The position numbers and the translations under genes are program-made. This document shows, piece by piece, positions 1 through 10,195 of a stretch of 64,000 nt of DNA. The DNA is from Rhodoferax sp. U2-2l. GTDB lineage: Bacteria; Pseudomonadota; Gammaproteobacteria; Burkholderiales; Burkholderiaceae_C. The stretch's first letter is position 1, and each line of letters opens with the position of its first letter. The stretch spans positions 1 through 64,000 of the forward strand of contig NZ_JAJCTH010000018.1 in the NCBI RefSeq assembly GCF_020594515.1, written 5' to 3'. The notes under the pieces are model-generated. The model saw only the letters and a program-made list of their open reading frames with translations. It searched no databases and was not told the origin of the DNA.

Positions 1-37
1 AACACGGAACGACCGCATTTATCGCTGAAAATGCAAA

Positions 38-82
38 CGCCCGATGTGGTGCATCGGGCGTCTATCGCCGGTTAACCCCGGC
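38..82. terminator. Tandem hairpins downstream of the desaturase gene
   Basis: Two inverted repeats sit between the left edge and the desaturase stop. The first pairs 38-46 (CGCCCGATG) with 52-60 (CATCGGGCG), a 9-bp stem with a 5-base loop. The second pairs GCCGG at 67-71 with CCGGC at 78-82 and is followed on the plus strand by a short T run. Read leftward, the first hairpin could end the desaturase transcript. Read rightward, the second could end a gene lying outside the window. Neither has a long U tract, so the terminator role is inferred. Confidence 0.4.
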
Positions 83-143
83 ACTTTTCAACCGTTCTGA
101 GTGTCAACGCAATTCAGGACGGGTCACTAACGCCGCAAAAAGT

Positions 144-1346
144 TCACAAGCTGGCTGGCGCCCTGACGGAGCGTAGGCGCAGTGAGAACTCCTGCAGCGC
201 GGCAATGCCGCTGGCCTCGGCGCGCTGGCACCAGCCTTGCAAATCAGCCGCCAGTTGTTCACGGGTGTGGGATCGGTTCAGCCACATCTGACGCAGCTCT
301 TCGCGCATCACCACCATCTTGTCGAGCACCGGTGAAGCCGCACGCGCTGCAGCCAGTTGCCCCGCCACTTCAGCGGGAATTTTCTCGGCATCGCGGTGCA
401 GCCAATGTCTGGCGGCACGCAGCATGGACACATCGGCCTGGCGCGCCTTGAGTGCGGCCACTTCGTCGTTAAAAGCACGGCGCATGCCCTTGGCATAACC
501 CGCCATGAGCTCGAAGCGGTTCTGGATCAGCGCCTCCAGCGTCTGTTCGTCCGCCACCGCGCGAACGGCGCCCAGTGCCAGCCGCGGCGGCGTTTTCTTC
601 ACGGTGGCCAGCTTCAGCCGCTGCAGCAGGCTGATGTACATCCAGCCAATGTCGAACTCATAACGTTTCACCGACAGCTTGGCCGAGGTCGGGTAGGTGT
701 GGTGGTTGTTGTGCAGCTCTTCCCCGGCAATCAACACGCCCCAGGGCGAGATGTTGGTGCTGGCGTCAGGGGCTTCAAAGTTGCGGTAACCCCAGTAATG
801 CGCCGCGCCGTTGATGATGCCGGCCGCCATCACCGGCGTCCACATCATCTGTACTGCCCATACGGCCAGGCCTGCAGCGCCAAACAGTGCCAAGTCGATC
901 AACAGCATCAGCACCACGCCCGCCGTGGAAAAGCGGCTGTAGAGCTTGCGCTCCAGCCAGTCATTGGGGGTGCCGTGGCCATAACGCGCCAAGGTTTCTG
1001 TGTTAAGCGCTTCTTTGCGGTACAGCTCGTAGCCCTGCAGCAGCACGGTCTTGATGCCGTAGACATGCGGGCTGTGCGGGTCTTCGGGCTGTTCACACTT
1101 GGCGTGGTGTTTGCGGTGGATGGCCGCCCACTCTTTGGTCACCTGCCCGGTGGTCAGCCACAACCAGAAGCGGAAAAAGTGTGAGGCGATCGGGTGCAGA
1201 TCCAGCGCGCGGTGCGCCTGGTGCCGATGCAAAAAGATGGTGACGCTGATCATGGTGATGTGCGTCACCACCAGCGTGAACAGCACGATTTGCCAAGCGC
1301 TCAGATGCCACAGGCCGTGACTGGCCCAGTCCAACAACGATGTCAT
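144..1346 (-). CDS. Membrane fatty-acid (acyl-CoA) desaturase
   Basis: This is an integral-membrane di-iron desaturase of 400 residues, expected to put a double bond into acyl chains of membrane lipids at the inner membrane. The three histidine boxes of the family are visible: HRHQAH at residues 40-45, HRKHH at 77-81 and HNNHH at 212-216. Hydrophobic segments flank them at about 17-38 and 142-182. The start at MTSLLDW (1346) is preferred over an upstream in-frame methionine, because the sequence before it lacks family character. The C-terminal 120 residues are charged and alanine-rich, extending beyond the core fold as in many proteobacterial acyl-CoA desaturases. The gene stands alone. Substrate position (delta-9 or other) cannot be read from sequence. 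Confidence 0.88.
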   Translation of the reverse strand: MTSLLDWASHGLWHLSAWQIVLFTLVVTHITMISVTIFLHRHQAHRALDLHPIASHFFRFWLWLTTGQVTKEWAAIHRKHHAKCEQPEDPHSPHVYGIKTVLLQGYELYRKEALNTETLARYGHGTPNDWLERKLYSRFSTAGVVLMLLIDLALFGAAGLAVWAVQMMWTPVMAAGIINGAAHYWGYRNFEAPDASTNISPWGVLIAGEELHNNHHTYPTSAKLSVKRYEFDIGWMYISLLQRLKLATVKKTPPRLALGAVRAVADEQTLEALIQNRFELMAGYAKGMRRAFNDEVAALKARQADVSMLRAARHWLHRDAEKIPAEVAGQLAAARAASPVLDKMVVMREELRQMWLNRSHTREQLAADLQGWCQRAEASGIAALQEFSLRLRSVRAPASL

Positions 1347-1417
1347 TCGTGCCTCTCTCTTTAGCAACAATCCGTCTTACCGGCGCTTCAACAGTGCCCC
1401 CCGCGTGATAGCCCGAG

Positions 1418-2689
1418 CTATTTGCGCTGCCAGACGGCGGCAAAAAAGCCATCTGTCTGGTGTTGATGCGGCCACAGCCGCAAATAACGTTGACCGGTGT
1501 CGCCACCGCTGCACAACTCGGCAGCCTGCGCCACCTTGAGGCCAGCCAGCACCTCACCCGTTTCCATGGGCTCGAAATCCGGGTTGGCTTGCGAAAACGC
1601 CTGCGCAATGGCTTCGTTTTCTTGTGGCAGCACGCTGCAGGTGGCATACACCAGCCGGCCGCCGGATTTCACCAGGCGCGCCGCACTTTGCAGAATGGCG
1701 GCTTGTTTGACCGCCATCTCTTCGACGGCTTTCACGTCCTGGCGCCACTTCAGATCGGGGTTGCGCCGCAGCGTGCCCAGGCCGGTGCAAGGTGCGTCGA
1801 CCAGCACCCGGTCGATCTTGCCGGACAGGCGCTTGACGCGGTCGTCGCGCTCATGCGCAATGGCTGCCGGGTGCACATTGGAGAGGCCACTGCGCGCCAG
1901 GCGCGACTTGAAGGCATCCAGCCGCCCGGCCGAGGTGTCAAACGCGTACAGGCGCCCGGTGCTGCGCATGGCCGCACCAATGGCCAGGGTCTTGCCACCG
2001 GCACCGGCGCAAAAATCGACCACCATCTCGCCGCGTTTGGCGTCCAGCAACATGGACAAGAGCTGCGAGCCTTCGTCCTGTACCTCAAAATCACCGCGCA
2101 CAAAGGCTTCGTGTTTGTTCAGCGCCGGTTTGCCGGCAATGCGCAGGCCCCAGGGCGAATACGGTGTGGCCACCGCCTTGATGCCAGACGCGGCCAGCGC
2201 CTTTTGCACATCGTCGCGCTTGGCCTTGAAGGTGTTGACGCGCAAGTCCAGCCCGGCGCCTTTGTTGAAGCTCTCCACCAGCGGCCAGAAACCGTCGCCC
2301 AGCTGGTCTTTGAGCGGCTGCACCAGCCACTCGGGCAGGTTGTGGCGGTGCCGCTCCATCAGGTCTTGCGGCTTGATTTTTTCGCACTGGTCCAGCCAGT
2401 TGATCTCTTGCTCGCTCAGGGCGCTGCGCAAAAAATCACCGGGGCCATAAAAGCCCAAAATGGCCAGACGGCGCTCTTTGGGGCCGCTGCCCGACGGGGC
2501 AAAGTGGTCAAACAGGTTCTTCTTGCGCAGCACGGTGTAAACCGTCTCGGCCAGTGTGGCGCGCTCGCGCGGGCCCAGGCCACGGTTATCACGGAAAAAC
2601 CGCGAGACGATGGCGTCAGCGGGATGGTCTAATTTGAGGGTGAGACGCACCAGTTCGGAACAGGCGTCAAGCAGGGCTTTTGGATGCAT
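1418..2689 (-). CDS. RsmB-like rRNA cytosine-C5 methyltransferase
   Basis: This 423-residue protein is an S-adenosylmethionine-dependent RNA m5C methyltransferase of the RsmB/NOL1/NOP2/Sun family, probably acting on 16S rRNA. The N-terminal 150 residues are helical and look like the NusB-like RNA-binding part of RsmB. The catalytic half shows the SAM loop (DFCAGAGGKT), the PC motif (DAPCTGLGTLRRNPD) and the TC motif with the nucleophilic cysteine (YATCSVLPQENE). Length matches RsmB (about 430). The start at MHPKALLDAC (2689) is chosen because the 31 upstream codons do not resemble the family and run into the divergent efflux gene's leader. RsmB itself is the likeliest identity, but other RsmB/F paralogues occur in this group. 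Confidence 0.85.
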   Translation of the reverse strand: MHPKALLDACSELVRLTLKLDHPADAIVSRFFRDNRGLGPRERATLAETVYTVLRKKNLFDHFAPSGSGPKERRLAILGFYGPGDFLRSALSEQEINWLDQCEKIKPQDLMERHRHNLPEWLVQPLKDQLGDGFWPLVESFNKGAGLDLRVNTFKAKRDDVQKALAASGIKAVATPYSPWGLRIAGKPALNKHEAFVRGDFEVQDEGSQLLSMLLDAKRGEMVVDFCAGAGGKTLAIGAAMRSTGRLYAFDTSAGRLDAFKSRLARSGLSNVHPAAIAHERDDRVKRLSGKIDRVLVDAPCTGLGTLRRNPDLKWRQDVKAVEEMAVKQAAILQSAARLVKSGGRLVYATCSVLPQENEAIAQAFSQANPDFEPMETGEVLAGLKVAQAAELCSGGDTGQRYLRLWPHQHQTDGFFAAVWQRK

Positions 2690-2826
2690 AGTGGCCCATT
2701 GTCCCATGCCAGATTCCACCGGAAAAAAACTATGGCTAAGGCAACCCAAGGCAACTTTACGCAGGTTTACCCTTGCGCGCATGGCCCGACACGGTGTTGC
2801 CAGACAATGGCAGCTGCTTCTATGTC

Positions 2827-4269
2827 ATGACCCACGCCAGAACACACATGCCAGTCACTCACCCCCTGCCCGACAACGCCAGCCAACTGCCCGCACGGTG
2901 GCGCCGCCAAGCGGTGGTGATCGGGGCGCTGCTGGTGGCTTTGTCAGGCTGCGGCAGCTTGCAGTCGCCTTTGCTCCAACCCAGCGCTGACAGCACCCCA
3001 ACGGCAGACGAGGTCAACGCCAGCAACGCCATGGCACCCGCCCTGCCCACCTGGTGGCGCACTTTCAACGACCCGCTGCTGCAAACCCTGATCGACCAGG
3101 CGCTGCTGGCCAACCCCACCATCGCGTCGGCTCGCGGCGCCGTGCAACAAGCCCGCGCCCTGCGCGAGGTGGAGCTGGCCTCAACGCGGCCACAACTCAG
3201 CTTCTCGGGCTCGCTGCAGCGCAACGAGGCCGAGGACACCTCCAGTGTGACCGCCCGCACCGGGCTGGACGCCAGCTGGGAGCTGGACATTTTTGGTGCC
3301 AACCGCAGCGCGCTGGCCAACCGCGACGCCGGCATTGTGGTGGCGCTGACCAACTTGCGCGACGTGCAATTGAGCCTGACCGCTGAGCTGGCGCTGGCCT
3401 ATGTGCAACTGCGCGGCCTGCAAGCCCAGCTCGACATTGCCCAGCGCAACCTGATCAGCCAGCAGGAAACCCTGCAGCTCACCCAATGGCGTGCCCAGGC
3501 CGGGTTGCTGACCTCTCTGGAAGTGGAGCAGGCGCTGACCGCCACCGCGCAGACCTCGGCCCAAATCCCCGCCCTGCGCAGCAGCCTGGGACAGGCCCGC
3601 CACAGCCTGGCGGTGCTGACCGGCAAATCCCCGACCGAACTCGACACCCTGCTGCAAGCCGCGCAGCCGGTGCCGCAAGCCCCGCCGCGGGTCGCCGATG
3701 TGATCGACGCCGACCGGCTGCGCCAGCGTGCCGACCTGCGCGCCGCCGAGGCGCGCATCACCGCCGCGCTGGCCAGTGTGGACGCCGCGGATGCCGCGCG
3801 CTGGCCCAAATTCAGACTGGGTGGCTCGGTCGGCCTGACCGCGTTGACATTGGCGGGCCTGAGCAGTGGCGCCTCGGTGGCCACCCAGGTGCTGGCCAGC
3901 ATGGCGGTGCCGCTGCTGGACGGTGGCGCCATCAACGCCAACGTCAAGGTGCAAGAAGCCGGTGTGGTGCAAGCCCGCGCCAATTTCGAAAGCGCGCTGT
4001 TGACAGCCCTCAAAGAGGTGGAAGACGCCCTGCTGGCCTGGCGCCACGACCAGGACCGGCTCACCTACCTGCAACAAGCCGCCACCGCCGCTGAAAACGC
4101 CGCCCTGCTGGCACAAAACCGCTATGCCAGCGGTCTGATTGACTTCCAGACCGTGCTGCAAACCCAGCGCACCCTGCTCAGCGCACAAGACAGCCTGGCC
4201 GGTGTGCAGGCCGCCCTGAGCAGCGACTACGTGCGCCTGGTCAAAGCCGTTGGTGGCGCCTGGCAATGA
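2827..4269 (+). CDS. NodT-family outer-membrane efflux lipoprotein
   Basis: This TolC-like outer-membrane channel forms the exit duct of a tripartite efflux pump. Starting at 2827 the protein is 480 residues. It has a basic n-region, a hydrophobic stretch and a lipobox ending LSGC with the lipidated cysteine near residue 42; a start at 2848 gives a shorter leader and is equally possible. Two outer-membrane-efflux repeats follow, rich in Leu/Ala/Gln heptads (for example around LNIAQRNL-like helices and LKEVEDALLAWRHD), ending YVRLVKAVGGAW as in NodT proteins. It heads an operon with a MacA-like adaptor (44 bp gap) and MacB-like ABC genes, so these four probably form one exporter. Confidence 0.9.
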   Translation: MTHARTHMPVTHPLPDNASQLPARWRRQAVVIGALLVALSGCGSLQSPLLQPSADSTPTADEVNASNAMAPALPTWWRTFNDPLLQTLIDQALLANPTIASARGAVQQARALREVELASTRPQLSFSGSLQRNEAEDTSSVTARTGLDASWELDIFGANRSALANRDAGIVVALTNLRDVQLSLTAELALAYVQLRGLQAQLDIAQRNLISQQETLQLTQWRAQAGLLTSLEVEQALTATAQTSAQIPALRSSLGQARHSLAVLTGKSPTELDTLLQAAQPVPQAPPRVADVIDADRLRQRADLRAAEARITAALASVDAADAARWPKFRLGGSVGLTALTLAGLSSGASVATQVLASMAVPLLDGGAINANVKVQEAGVVQARANFESALLTALKEVEDALLAWRHDQDRLTYLQQAATAAENAALLAQNRYASGLIDFQTVLQTQRTLLSAQDSLAGVQAALSSDYVRLVKAVGGAWQ

Positions 4270-4313
4270 CCGCGACACCCCTCCCTATCCGAATTTCCTG
4301 ACCACCCCACACC

Positions 4314-5623
4314 ATGGCTGACAACGCAAAAACCTCTCCCAGCGCCACTCCGGACGCCAGCGCCTTGCAAGCGCTGTTGCGCGCACCTGCCCACGTGCCA
4401 TGGTGGCGCAGGCGCATGTTGTGGGCCGCAGTGGGCCTTGTTTTTGTGGCAGGCGGTGCCTACTACGCCTGGCAGCAAAGCCAGCAGCGCGCCGCCGCAC
4501 CCAGCTATGTGACCGAGCCCGCCAGCATTGGCAACCTCACCCTGAACGTCTCGGCCAACGGCACACTGCAGCCCACCCGCTCGGTCAACATTGGCAGCGA
4601 GCTCTCGGGCACGGTGCGCGCCGTGCTGGTGGATGTGAACAGCCAGGTCAAAAAAGGCCAGGTGCTGGTGGCGCTGGATACCGCCAAACTCAACGACCAG
4701 GTGACACGCTCACGCGCGGCTGTCGCTTCAGCGCAGGCGCAGCTGGCCCAAACCACCGCCACCGTCAAGGAAACCCAGGCCAGCCTGGCGCGGCTGGAAG
4801 AGGTGTCGCGCCTGTCGGGTGGCAAAGTACCGTCAGCGTCCGAACTCGACAGCGCCCGCGCCACGCTGGACCGGGCCGTTGCCGCCGAGGCCAGCGCCCG
4901 CGCCAACCTGGCTTCGGCCCGCGCCACCTTGTCAACGGATGAGACCAATCTGTCCAAGGCGTCGATTCGCTCACCGATTGACGGCGTGGTGCTGACCCGC
5001 AGCGTGGACCCTGGCAACGCCGTGGCCGCCTCGTTGCAGGCGGTCACCCTGTTCACCATTGCCGAAGACCTGAGCAAGTTACAGCTCAAAGTGAATGTGG
5101 ACGAGGCCGATGTGGGCCGCGTCAAGGTCGGGCAAAAGGCCAGTTTCACCGTCAGCGCGTTCCCCACGCGGCGTTTTCCGGCCACCATCACCACCGTGTC
5201 GTATGGCTCCACCATCACCGACAACGTGGTCACCTACGTGACACAAATGGACGTGGCCAATGACGATTTGAGCCTGCGCCCCGGCATGACTGCCACCAGC
5301 ACCATCACCGCGGTGGAGCGCAAAGACGTGTTGCTGGTGCCCAACACGGCATTGCGCTTTGCGCCGCCCGCGGCAGCCAATGACGCCCCCAAGGCCAACG
5401 GCGGCTTCATGAGCAAGATGATGCCCAGCATGCCGCGCCCGCGCAAAACCGCCAGCGGCGGCGTGGCCAAGCGGGTCTGGGTGCTGCGCGACGGCGCGCC
5501 GGTGGAGGTGAGCGTCACCCCGGGCATCAGCGATGGCCGCATGACCGAGATTCTGGAAGGCGACCTGAAGGAGGGCATGCCCGTCATCACCGAACAGCGC
5601 ACCAACGCCACGGCTGCCAAGCC

Positions 5624-5627
<4 letters not shown>
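4314..5627 (+). CDS. MacA-like periplasmic adaptor of an ABC efflux pump
   Basis: This is a 437-residue membrane-fusion protein that links an inner-membrane ABC exporter to the outer-membrane channel. A single membrane anchor lies at about residues 35-56. It is followed by a biotinyl-lipoyl-like half motif (GNLTLNVSANGTLQP), a long alpha-helical hairpin at about 115-210 and the second lipoyl half (IRSPIDGVVLTRSVDPG), then beta-barrel and membrane-proximal domains. An alanine/proline/lysine-rich insertion near residues 350-380 is unusual. The stop overlaps the start of the ATPase gene by four bases (ATGA). MacA homologues serve macrolides, peptides or lipids; the substrate here is unknown. Confidence 0.9.
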
Positions 5628-6384
<757 letters not shown>

Positions 6385-6385
<1 letters not shown>

Positions 6386-7593
6386 TGTGGCTCAACACCC
6401 TGCTGTTGGCCCTGCGCTCGATCCGGCGCAACCTGATGCGCTCGTTTTTGACCATTTTGGGCATCGTCATCGGCGTCAGCGCGGTGATCACCATGGTGAC
6501 GGTCGGCAACGGCGCCACCTTGTCGGTGCAGAATCAGATCGCCGGGCTGGGCACCAACCTGCTGCAAATCCGCCCTGGCCAGCGCATGGGCGCGCCCGGC
6601 GGCGGTGGGGGTGCGCCCTCATTTCGTGAACCCGATGCCACCGCCATCCTCAGCCAGGTCAGCGGCCTGCTGGCGGTGGCGCCTGAGGCGCGCACCTTTG
6701 CCACCATCGTGGCCGACAGCCGCAACTGGAACAGCAGCGTGATTGGCAGCACCAACGACTGGCTCGTCACCGGCAACTGGAAGCTGCTGGGTGGGCGCGA
6801 GTTCACCGACGAAGAGCAGCGCGGCGGCGCCTCGGTCTGCCTGGTGGGCACCACGGTGCAGCGCGAACTGTTTTCAGGCAACAGCGCGCTGGGCGCGATG
6901 ATCCGCGTCAAACAGATCACCTGTGAAGTGATTGGCGTGCTCGACTCCAAGGGCCAAGGCGCCTTTGGCAACGACCAGGACGACGTGGTGCTGATGCCGC
7001 TGCACACACTGCAGCGGCGCATCACCGGCCACACCCGTGTCAACACCCTGCTGGTGTCGATGCAGGACGGCGCCGACCCGGTGCGGGTCAAAGCGGCACT
7101 GACCGACCTGCTGCGCGAACGCCGCAAACTGGCCGAGGGCGAAGACGACAACTTCAACGTGCTCGACACCAAACAACTTGGCGAAACCTTTGCCAGCACC
7201 ACCAAGGTCATGACCATGCTGCTGGGCGCGGTGGCGGCGGTAAGCCTGCTGGTGGGCGGCATCGGCATCATGAACATCATGCTGGTGAGCGTGACCGAGC
7301 GCACCCGCGAGATCGGCCTGCGCCTGGCCATTGGCGCGCTCGAAGGCGAGGTTCTGCTACAGTTTTTGATAGAAGCCGTGGTGCTATCGGCCATCGGCGG
7401 GCTGATCGGCATCGTGCTGGCCACGGGCGCGTCGATCGGCCTGGCCCATCTGATGGACGTGCCCTTCGTCTTCAACCTGGGGGTGAACGTGATGTCGTTC
7501 GTGTTCTCGGCGGCCATTGGCGTGGTGTTTGGCTACTTTCCGGCGCGCCGGGCAGCACGGCTGGACCCGATCGAGGCGCTGCGGCACGAGTGA
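6385..7593 (+). CDS. MacB-type ABC transporter permease (FtsX domain)
   Basis: This 402-residue permease carries four transmembrane helices: one near residues 20-42 and three in the C-terminal FtsX domain (about 275-300, 325-350 and 365-385). A large periplasmic MacB_PCD domain lies between. The mechanotransmission layout and the conserved TERTREIGLRLAIGA coupling helix are present. A glycine/proline-rich loop (GAPGGGGGAP) occurs near residue 70. It is the last gene of the NodT-MacA-ATPase-permease operon. The gene ends 170 bp before the convergent PEP-CTERM gene and no strong plus-strand terminator is visible. Confidence 0.92.
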
Positions 7594-7720
7594 AATATTT
7601 CGATATTGATAGCTATACACCTTTGCCTCATAACGGCTGAAAGCACATTTCGGTAAAAAAACGATTGGGCTGTCGGAAAAATTGACAGTTCAATGGTTGG
7701 CCGGGTGCCCTGAGCAGACG

Positions 7721-7744
7721 TAAAAACGGCACCCGAAGGTGCCG
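7721..7744 (-). terminator. Rho-independent terminator of the PEP-CTERM gene
   Basis: CGGCACC at 7727-7733 pairs perfectly with GGTGCCG at 7738-7744 around a CGAA tetraloop. On the minus strand the stem is followed directly by TTTTT (7726-7722). It begins 19 bases downstream of the PEP-CTERM stop codon, the classic position and form of an intrinsic terminator. Confidence 0.8.
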
Positions 7745-7763
7745 CGACGACACGCCAAAAAAA

Positions 7764-8381
7764 TCAGGCCGACTTGCGGCGACGTGCGGCTGCCAACCCA
7801 GCGAGGCCCAAGCCCAGCAGGGCCAAGGAACCAGGCTCCGGAACATTGACAGTGATGTTGCTGCTAACGATTTCACCACGATTGGCATCGTTGACAACCA
7901 GCTTGAATGCAGTGCTGCTTGGTGCGAAGGGGTTGAAGTTGTAGGGTATAAAACCCATCTCCATATTCCACGACTCCGCGAACGTAGACGGAATCAAGGC
8001 TGTTGAAAACAGGCTGGTCAGATTGACGCCAGAGGTTGGGTCGGTATCAGCAAACAAAGAAACCGTACAACCCGCGCAATTTGTCCCAAAATCCCAAGCG
8101 AAATCAAAACTCCAGTTGGCATAGTTCTTTCCGTCTGGTGCGTAGGTTCCAGAGTTTGCGTAGAAAGTGTCGACGCCATTGTTGGCCAGAGAAACCCCAT
8201 TTTTGTAGGCATGGGCGCCCATTGCTACCGTCACACCACCTGCCGTCTGGACATTGAACAGCACGCCACTCAAGCCGGTACCGGGGGAAATGGTTTCCCA
8301 GGTGCTGGAGGTCGTCAGGCCAGCCTGGGCGCTGATGGAGGTTGCCGCGATAGCCGCGAGCGCCAAAACACGAAGTTTCAT
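7764..8381 (-). CDS. Exported PEP-CTERM sorting-domain protein
   Basis: This is a 205-residue secreted protein of unknown function. It has a Sec signal peptide (MKLRVLALAAIAATSISAQA) and a C-terminal sorting signal: VPEPGS, a hydrophobic helix and the basic end ARRRKSA, recognised by exosortase. The middle is a beta-rich, Gly/Ser/Asn/Thr-rich domain containing a Cys pair (NCAGC). The start at 8381 is supported by an AAGGAAG ribosome site just upstream, whereas the longer frame has none. PEP-CTERM proteins usually go with exopolysaccharide and biofilm loci. No exosortase is encoded in this window, so the system must lie elsewhere. Confidence 0.85.
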   Translation of the reverse strand: MKLRVLALAAIAATSISAQAGLTTSSTWETISPGTGLSGVLFNVQTAGGVTVAMGAHAYKNGVSLANNGVDTFYANSGTYAPDGKNYANWSFDFAWDFGTNCAGCTVSLFADTDPTSGVNLTSLFSTALIPSTFAESWNMEMGFIPYNFNPFAPSSTAFKLVVNDANRGEIVSSNITVNVPEPGSLALLGLGLAGLAAARRRKSA

Positions 8382-8447
8382 TTTTTTCTTCCTTGATGAA
8401 AAACTAACCCTGGTTACAAAGGATGACGTCGCTTGAAGGGCAAACAT

Positions 8448-8803
8448 GAACTCACCACAAGAAAACCAACCAAATCCAACCTACCACTTGTTTGCCAAGC
8501 AAGCACCCGAGTTAGTGTTAAAAAGCAATTTTTATGCCCACCAAAGAAACAAGCAGGCTTGATCAAAATTTATCAATTAAATCAAGGGGTTAATGTTTAG
8601 AAACGCGGCTAAACTGCACAAAGCACGACTGCTTCAGTTTACATATGTAATATTTACCGACATATGTCATTCTTCACCAGACCGTGTCGACACACTTGAA
8701 AACCGAAAAACCAGCACCCATGGCGCCTTAACCTGGTCCAAGCTATCGAAGGCATCAAAAACAAAAAAACCGGCCTTGTCCCATTCAGGTCAGCAACAGA
8801 AAG
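8448..8803. other. AT-rich intergenic region with paired ACATATGT palindromes
   Basis: This 356-bp gap upstream of the PEP-CTERM gene and downstream of purN is clearly lower in GC than its surroundings. It contains a perfect 12-bp palindrome TTACATATGTAA at 8639-8650 and a second copy of its ACATATGT core at 8660-8667, 19 bp apart. Such paired palindromes could bind a regulator. No convincing gene was seen; a plus-strand open frame at 8593-8862 lacks coding character and overlaps purN. Confidence 0.45.
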
Positions 8804-9397
8804 CTACTTTTTTTGCAACAAATTCTCTACCGCCCGCGGGTAGATCAGGTGCTCCTGCGTGAGCACCCGCGCAGCCAGTGCTTCAGCCGTGTCGCCGGGC
8901 AGCACCGGCACCACCGCCTGCGCCAGGATCGGGCCGTGGTCCAGCTCGGGGGTGACCAGGTGCACGGTGGCCCCGGCCACCTGGCAGCCCGCGTCGATGG
9001 CGCGCTGGTGGGTGTGCAAGCCGGGAAAGGCGGGCAAGAGCGAGGGGTGGATGTTGACCAGCCGCCCGGCGTAGTGGTTGACAAAACCGGGCGTGAGGAT
9101 GCGCATGAAGCCCGCCAGCAGCACTAGCGGCGGGTTACCGGGCGTGGCATAACGGTCAATGCGCTGCATCAGCGCCGCGTCAAACGCGTCACGGCTGGCA
9201 AAGGTTTTGTGGTCGAGTGACTCGGTGGCAATGCCGTGCTGCGCGGCCAGCGCCAGCCCTTTGGCATCCGCCTTGTTGCTGATCACCACCGCCACCCGGG
9301 CCTGATACTTGGCGGCCCAGTTCTCACGTTGGGCGGCTTTGACAATGGCCCCCATGTTGGAGCCGCCGCCTGAGATCAAAATAACGATGTTTTTCAT
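8804..9397 (-). CDS. purN: Phosphoribosylglycinamide formyltransferase
   Basis: PurN transfers a formyl group from 10-formyltetrahydrofolate to GAR, the third step of de novo purine synthesis in the cytoplasm. The 197-residue protein has the N-terminal ISGGGSN phosphate-binding loop (an R-to-G variant of the usual SGRGSN), the HPSLLPAFPGLHTHQRA motif with the catalytic His region, and HLVTPELDHGPILAQ with the catalytic Asp. The start MKNIVIL at 9397 is the family start; longer in-frame extensions run into the divergent YceH gene, whose ATG is 13 bp away. The two genes must share a very short promoter region or have overlapping promoters. Confidence 0.93.
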   Translation of the reverse strand: MKNIVILISGGGSNMGAIVKAAQRENWAAKYQARVAVVISNKADAKGLALAAQHGIATESLDHKTFASRDAFDAALMQRIDRYATPGNPPLVLLAGFMRILTPGFVNHYAGRLVNIHPSLLPAFPGLHTHQRAIDAGCQVAGATVHLVTPELDHGPILAQAVVPVLPGDTAEALAARVLTQEHLIYPRAVENLLQKK

Positions 9398-9410
9398 ACT
9401 TGACTGAATT

Positions 9411-10124
9411 ATGACTTTGACCCCTCCTCCCTTTGGCAGCGCACCGGCCCCAGCGCCCGCGCCCACCCTCCTTCTCACCCCCATCGAGGCGCGCGTGCTG
9501 GGCACGCTGATGGAAAAAGCCCGCACCGTGCCCGACAGTTACCCGCTGTCGCTCAATACCTTGATGCTGGGCTGCAACCAGAAAACCACCCGCGACCCGA
9601 TCATGAACCTGACCGAGGCCGAGGTGGCTGACGCGCTCAGCAGCCTGAAAGAGCGCCACCTGGTGCGCGAAAACAGCGGCAGCCGCGTGACCCGTTTTGA
9701 GCACAACTTCCAGCGTGGCGTGGGCGTGCCCGAACAATCGGCTGTGTTGCTGGGCATGCTGATGCTGCGCGGCCCGCAAACCGCTGCCGAGCTGCGGCTG
9801 AACACCGAGCGCTGGTACAAGTTTGCCGACATCTCCTCGGTAGAAGGTTTTTTGGAAGAGTTGCAAGACCGCTCCCCCGACAAAGGCGGCCCACTGGCGG
9901 TGAAACTGGCCAAAGCCCCCGGCGCGCGGGAGCAACGCTGGGCGCATTTGTTATGCGGGCCGGTGGACGAAGCGGCGCTGGCGCAGGGGTCTGGCGCGCG
10001 CGCTCTGGACGGTGGCGCGATGGAACGGATCACCCGCCTTGAATCAGAAGTGGCCGACCTGCGTGCCATGGTGAACAAGCTGTGCGCCGAATTGGGCATC
10101 TCTGGCGCGCCTGCAACTGACTGA
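9411..10124 (+). CDS. YceH-like (UPF0502/DUF480) protein
   Basis: This 237-residue protein belongs to the YceH/DUF480 family, which has tandem winged-helix domains but no established function. Family signatures are visible: [26 protein letters not shown], then [12 protein letters not shown] and [10 protein letters not shown]. The N-terminus has an extra proline/alanine-rich segment (residues 1-25). It is divergent from purN and convergent with eptA. A weak hairpin (ACCCG-GTGA-CGGGT at 10172-10185) sits between it and eptA, with no U tract. Confidence 0.85.
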   Translation: MTLTPPPFGSAPAPAPAPTLLLTPIEARVLGTLMEKARTVPDSYPLSLNTLMLGCNQKTTRDPIMNLTEAEVADALSSLKERHLVRENSGSRVTRFEHNFQRGVGVPEQSAVLLGMLMLRGPQTAAELRLNTERWYKFADISSVEGFLEELQDRSPDKGGPLAVKLAKAPGAREQRWAHLLCGPVDEAALAQGSGARALDGGAMERITRLESEVADLRAMVNKLCAELGISGAPATD

Positions 10125-10195
10125 CACACGCAACAAATCAGGCCCAAGGCGCAAGCTGCACGGCGCCAGCCACCCGGTGACGGGTCAAACAGGAT

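Noticed and set aside
8593..8862. Possible 89-codon plus-strand gene between the PEP-CTERM gene and purN
   Set aside because: No ribosome site, no recognisable sequence, and it runs into purN on the other strand.
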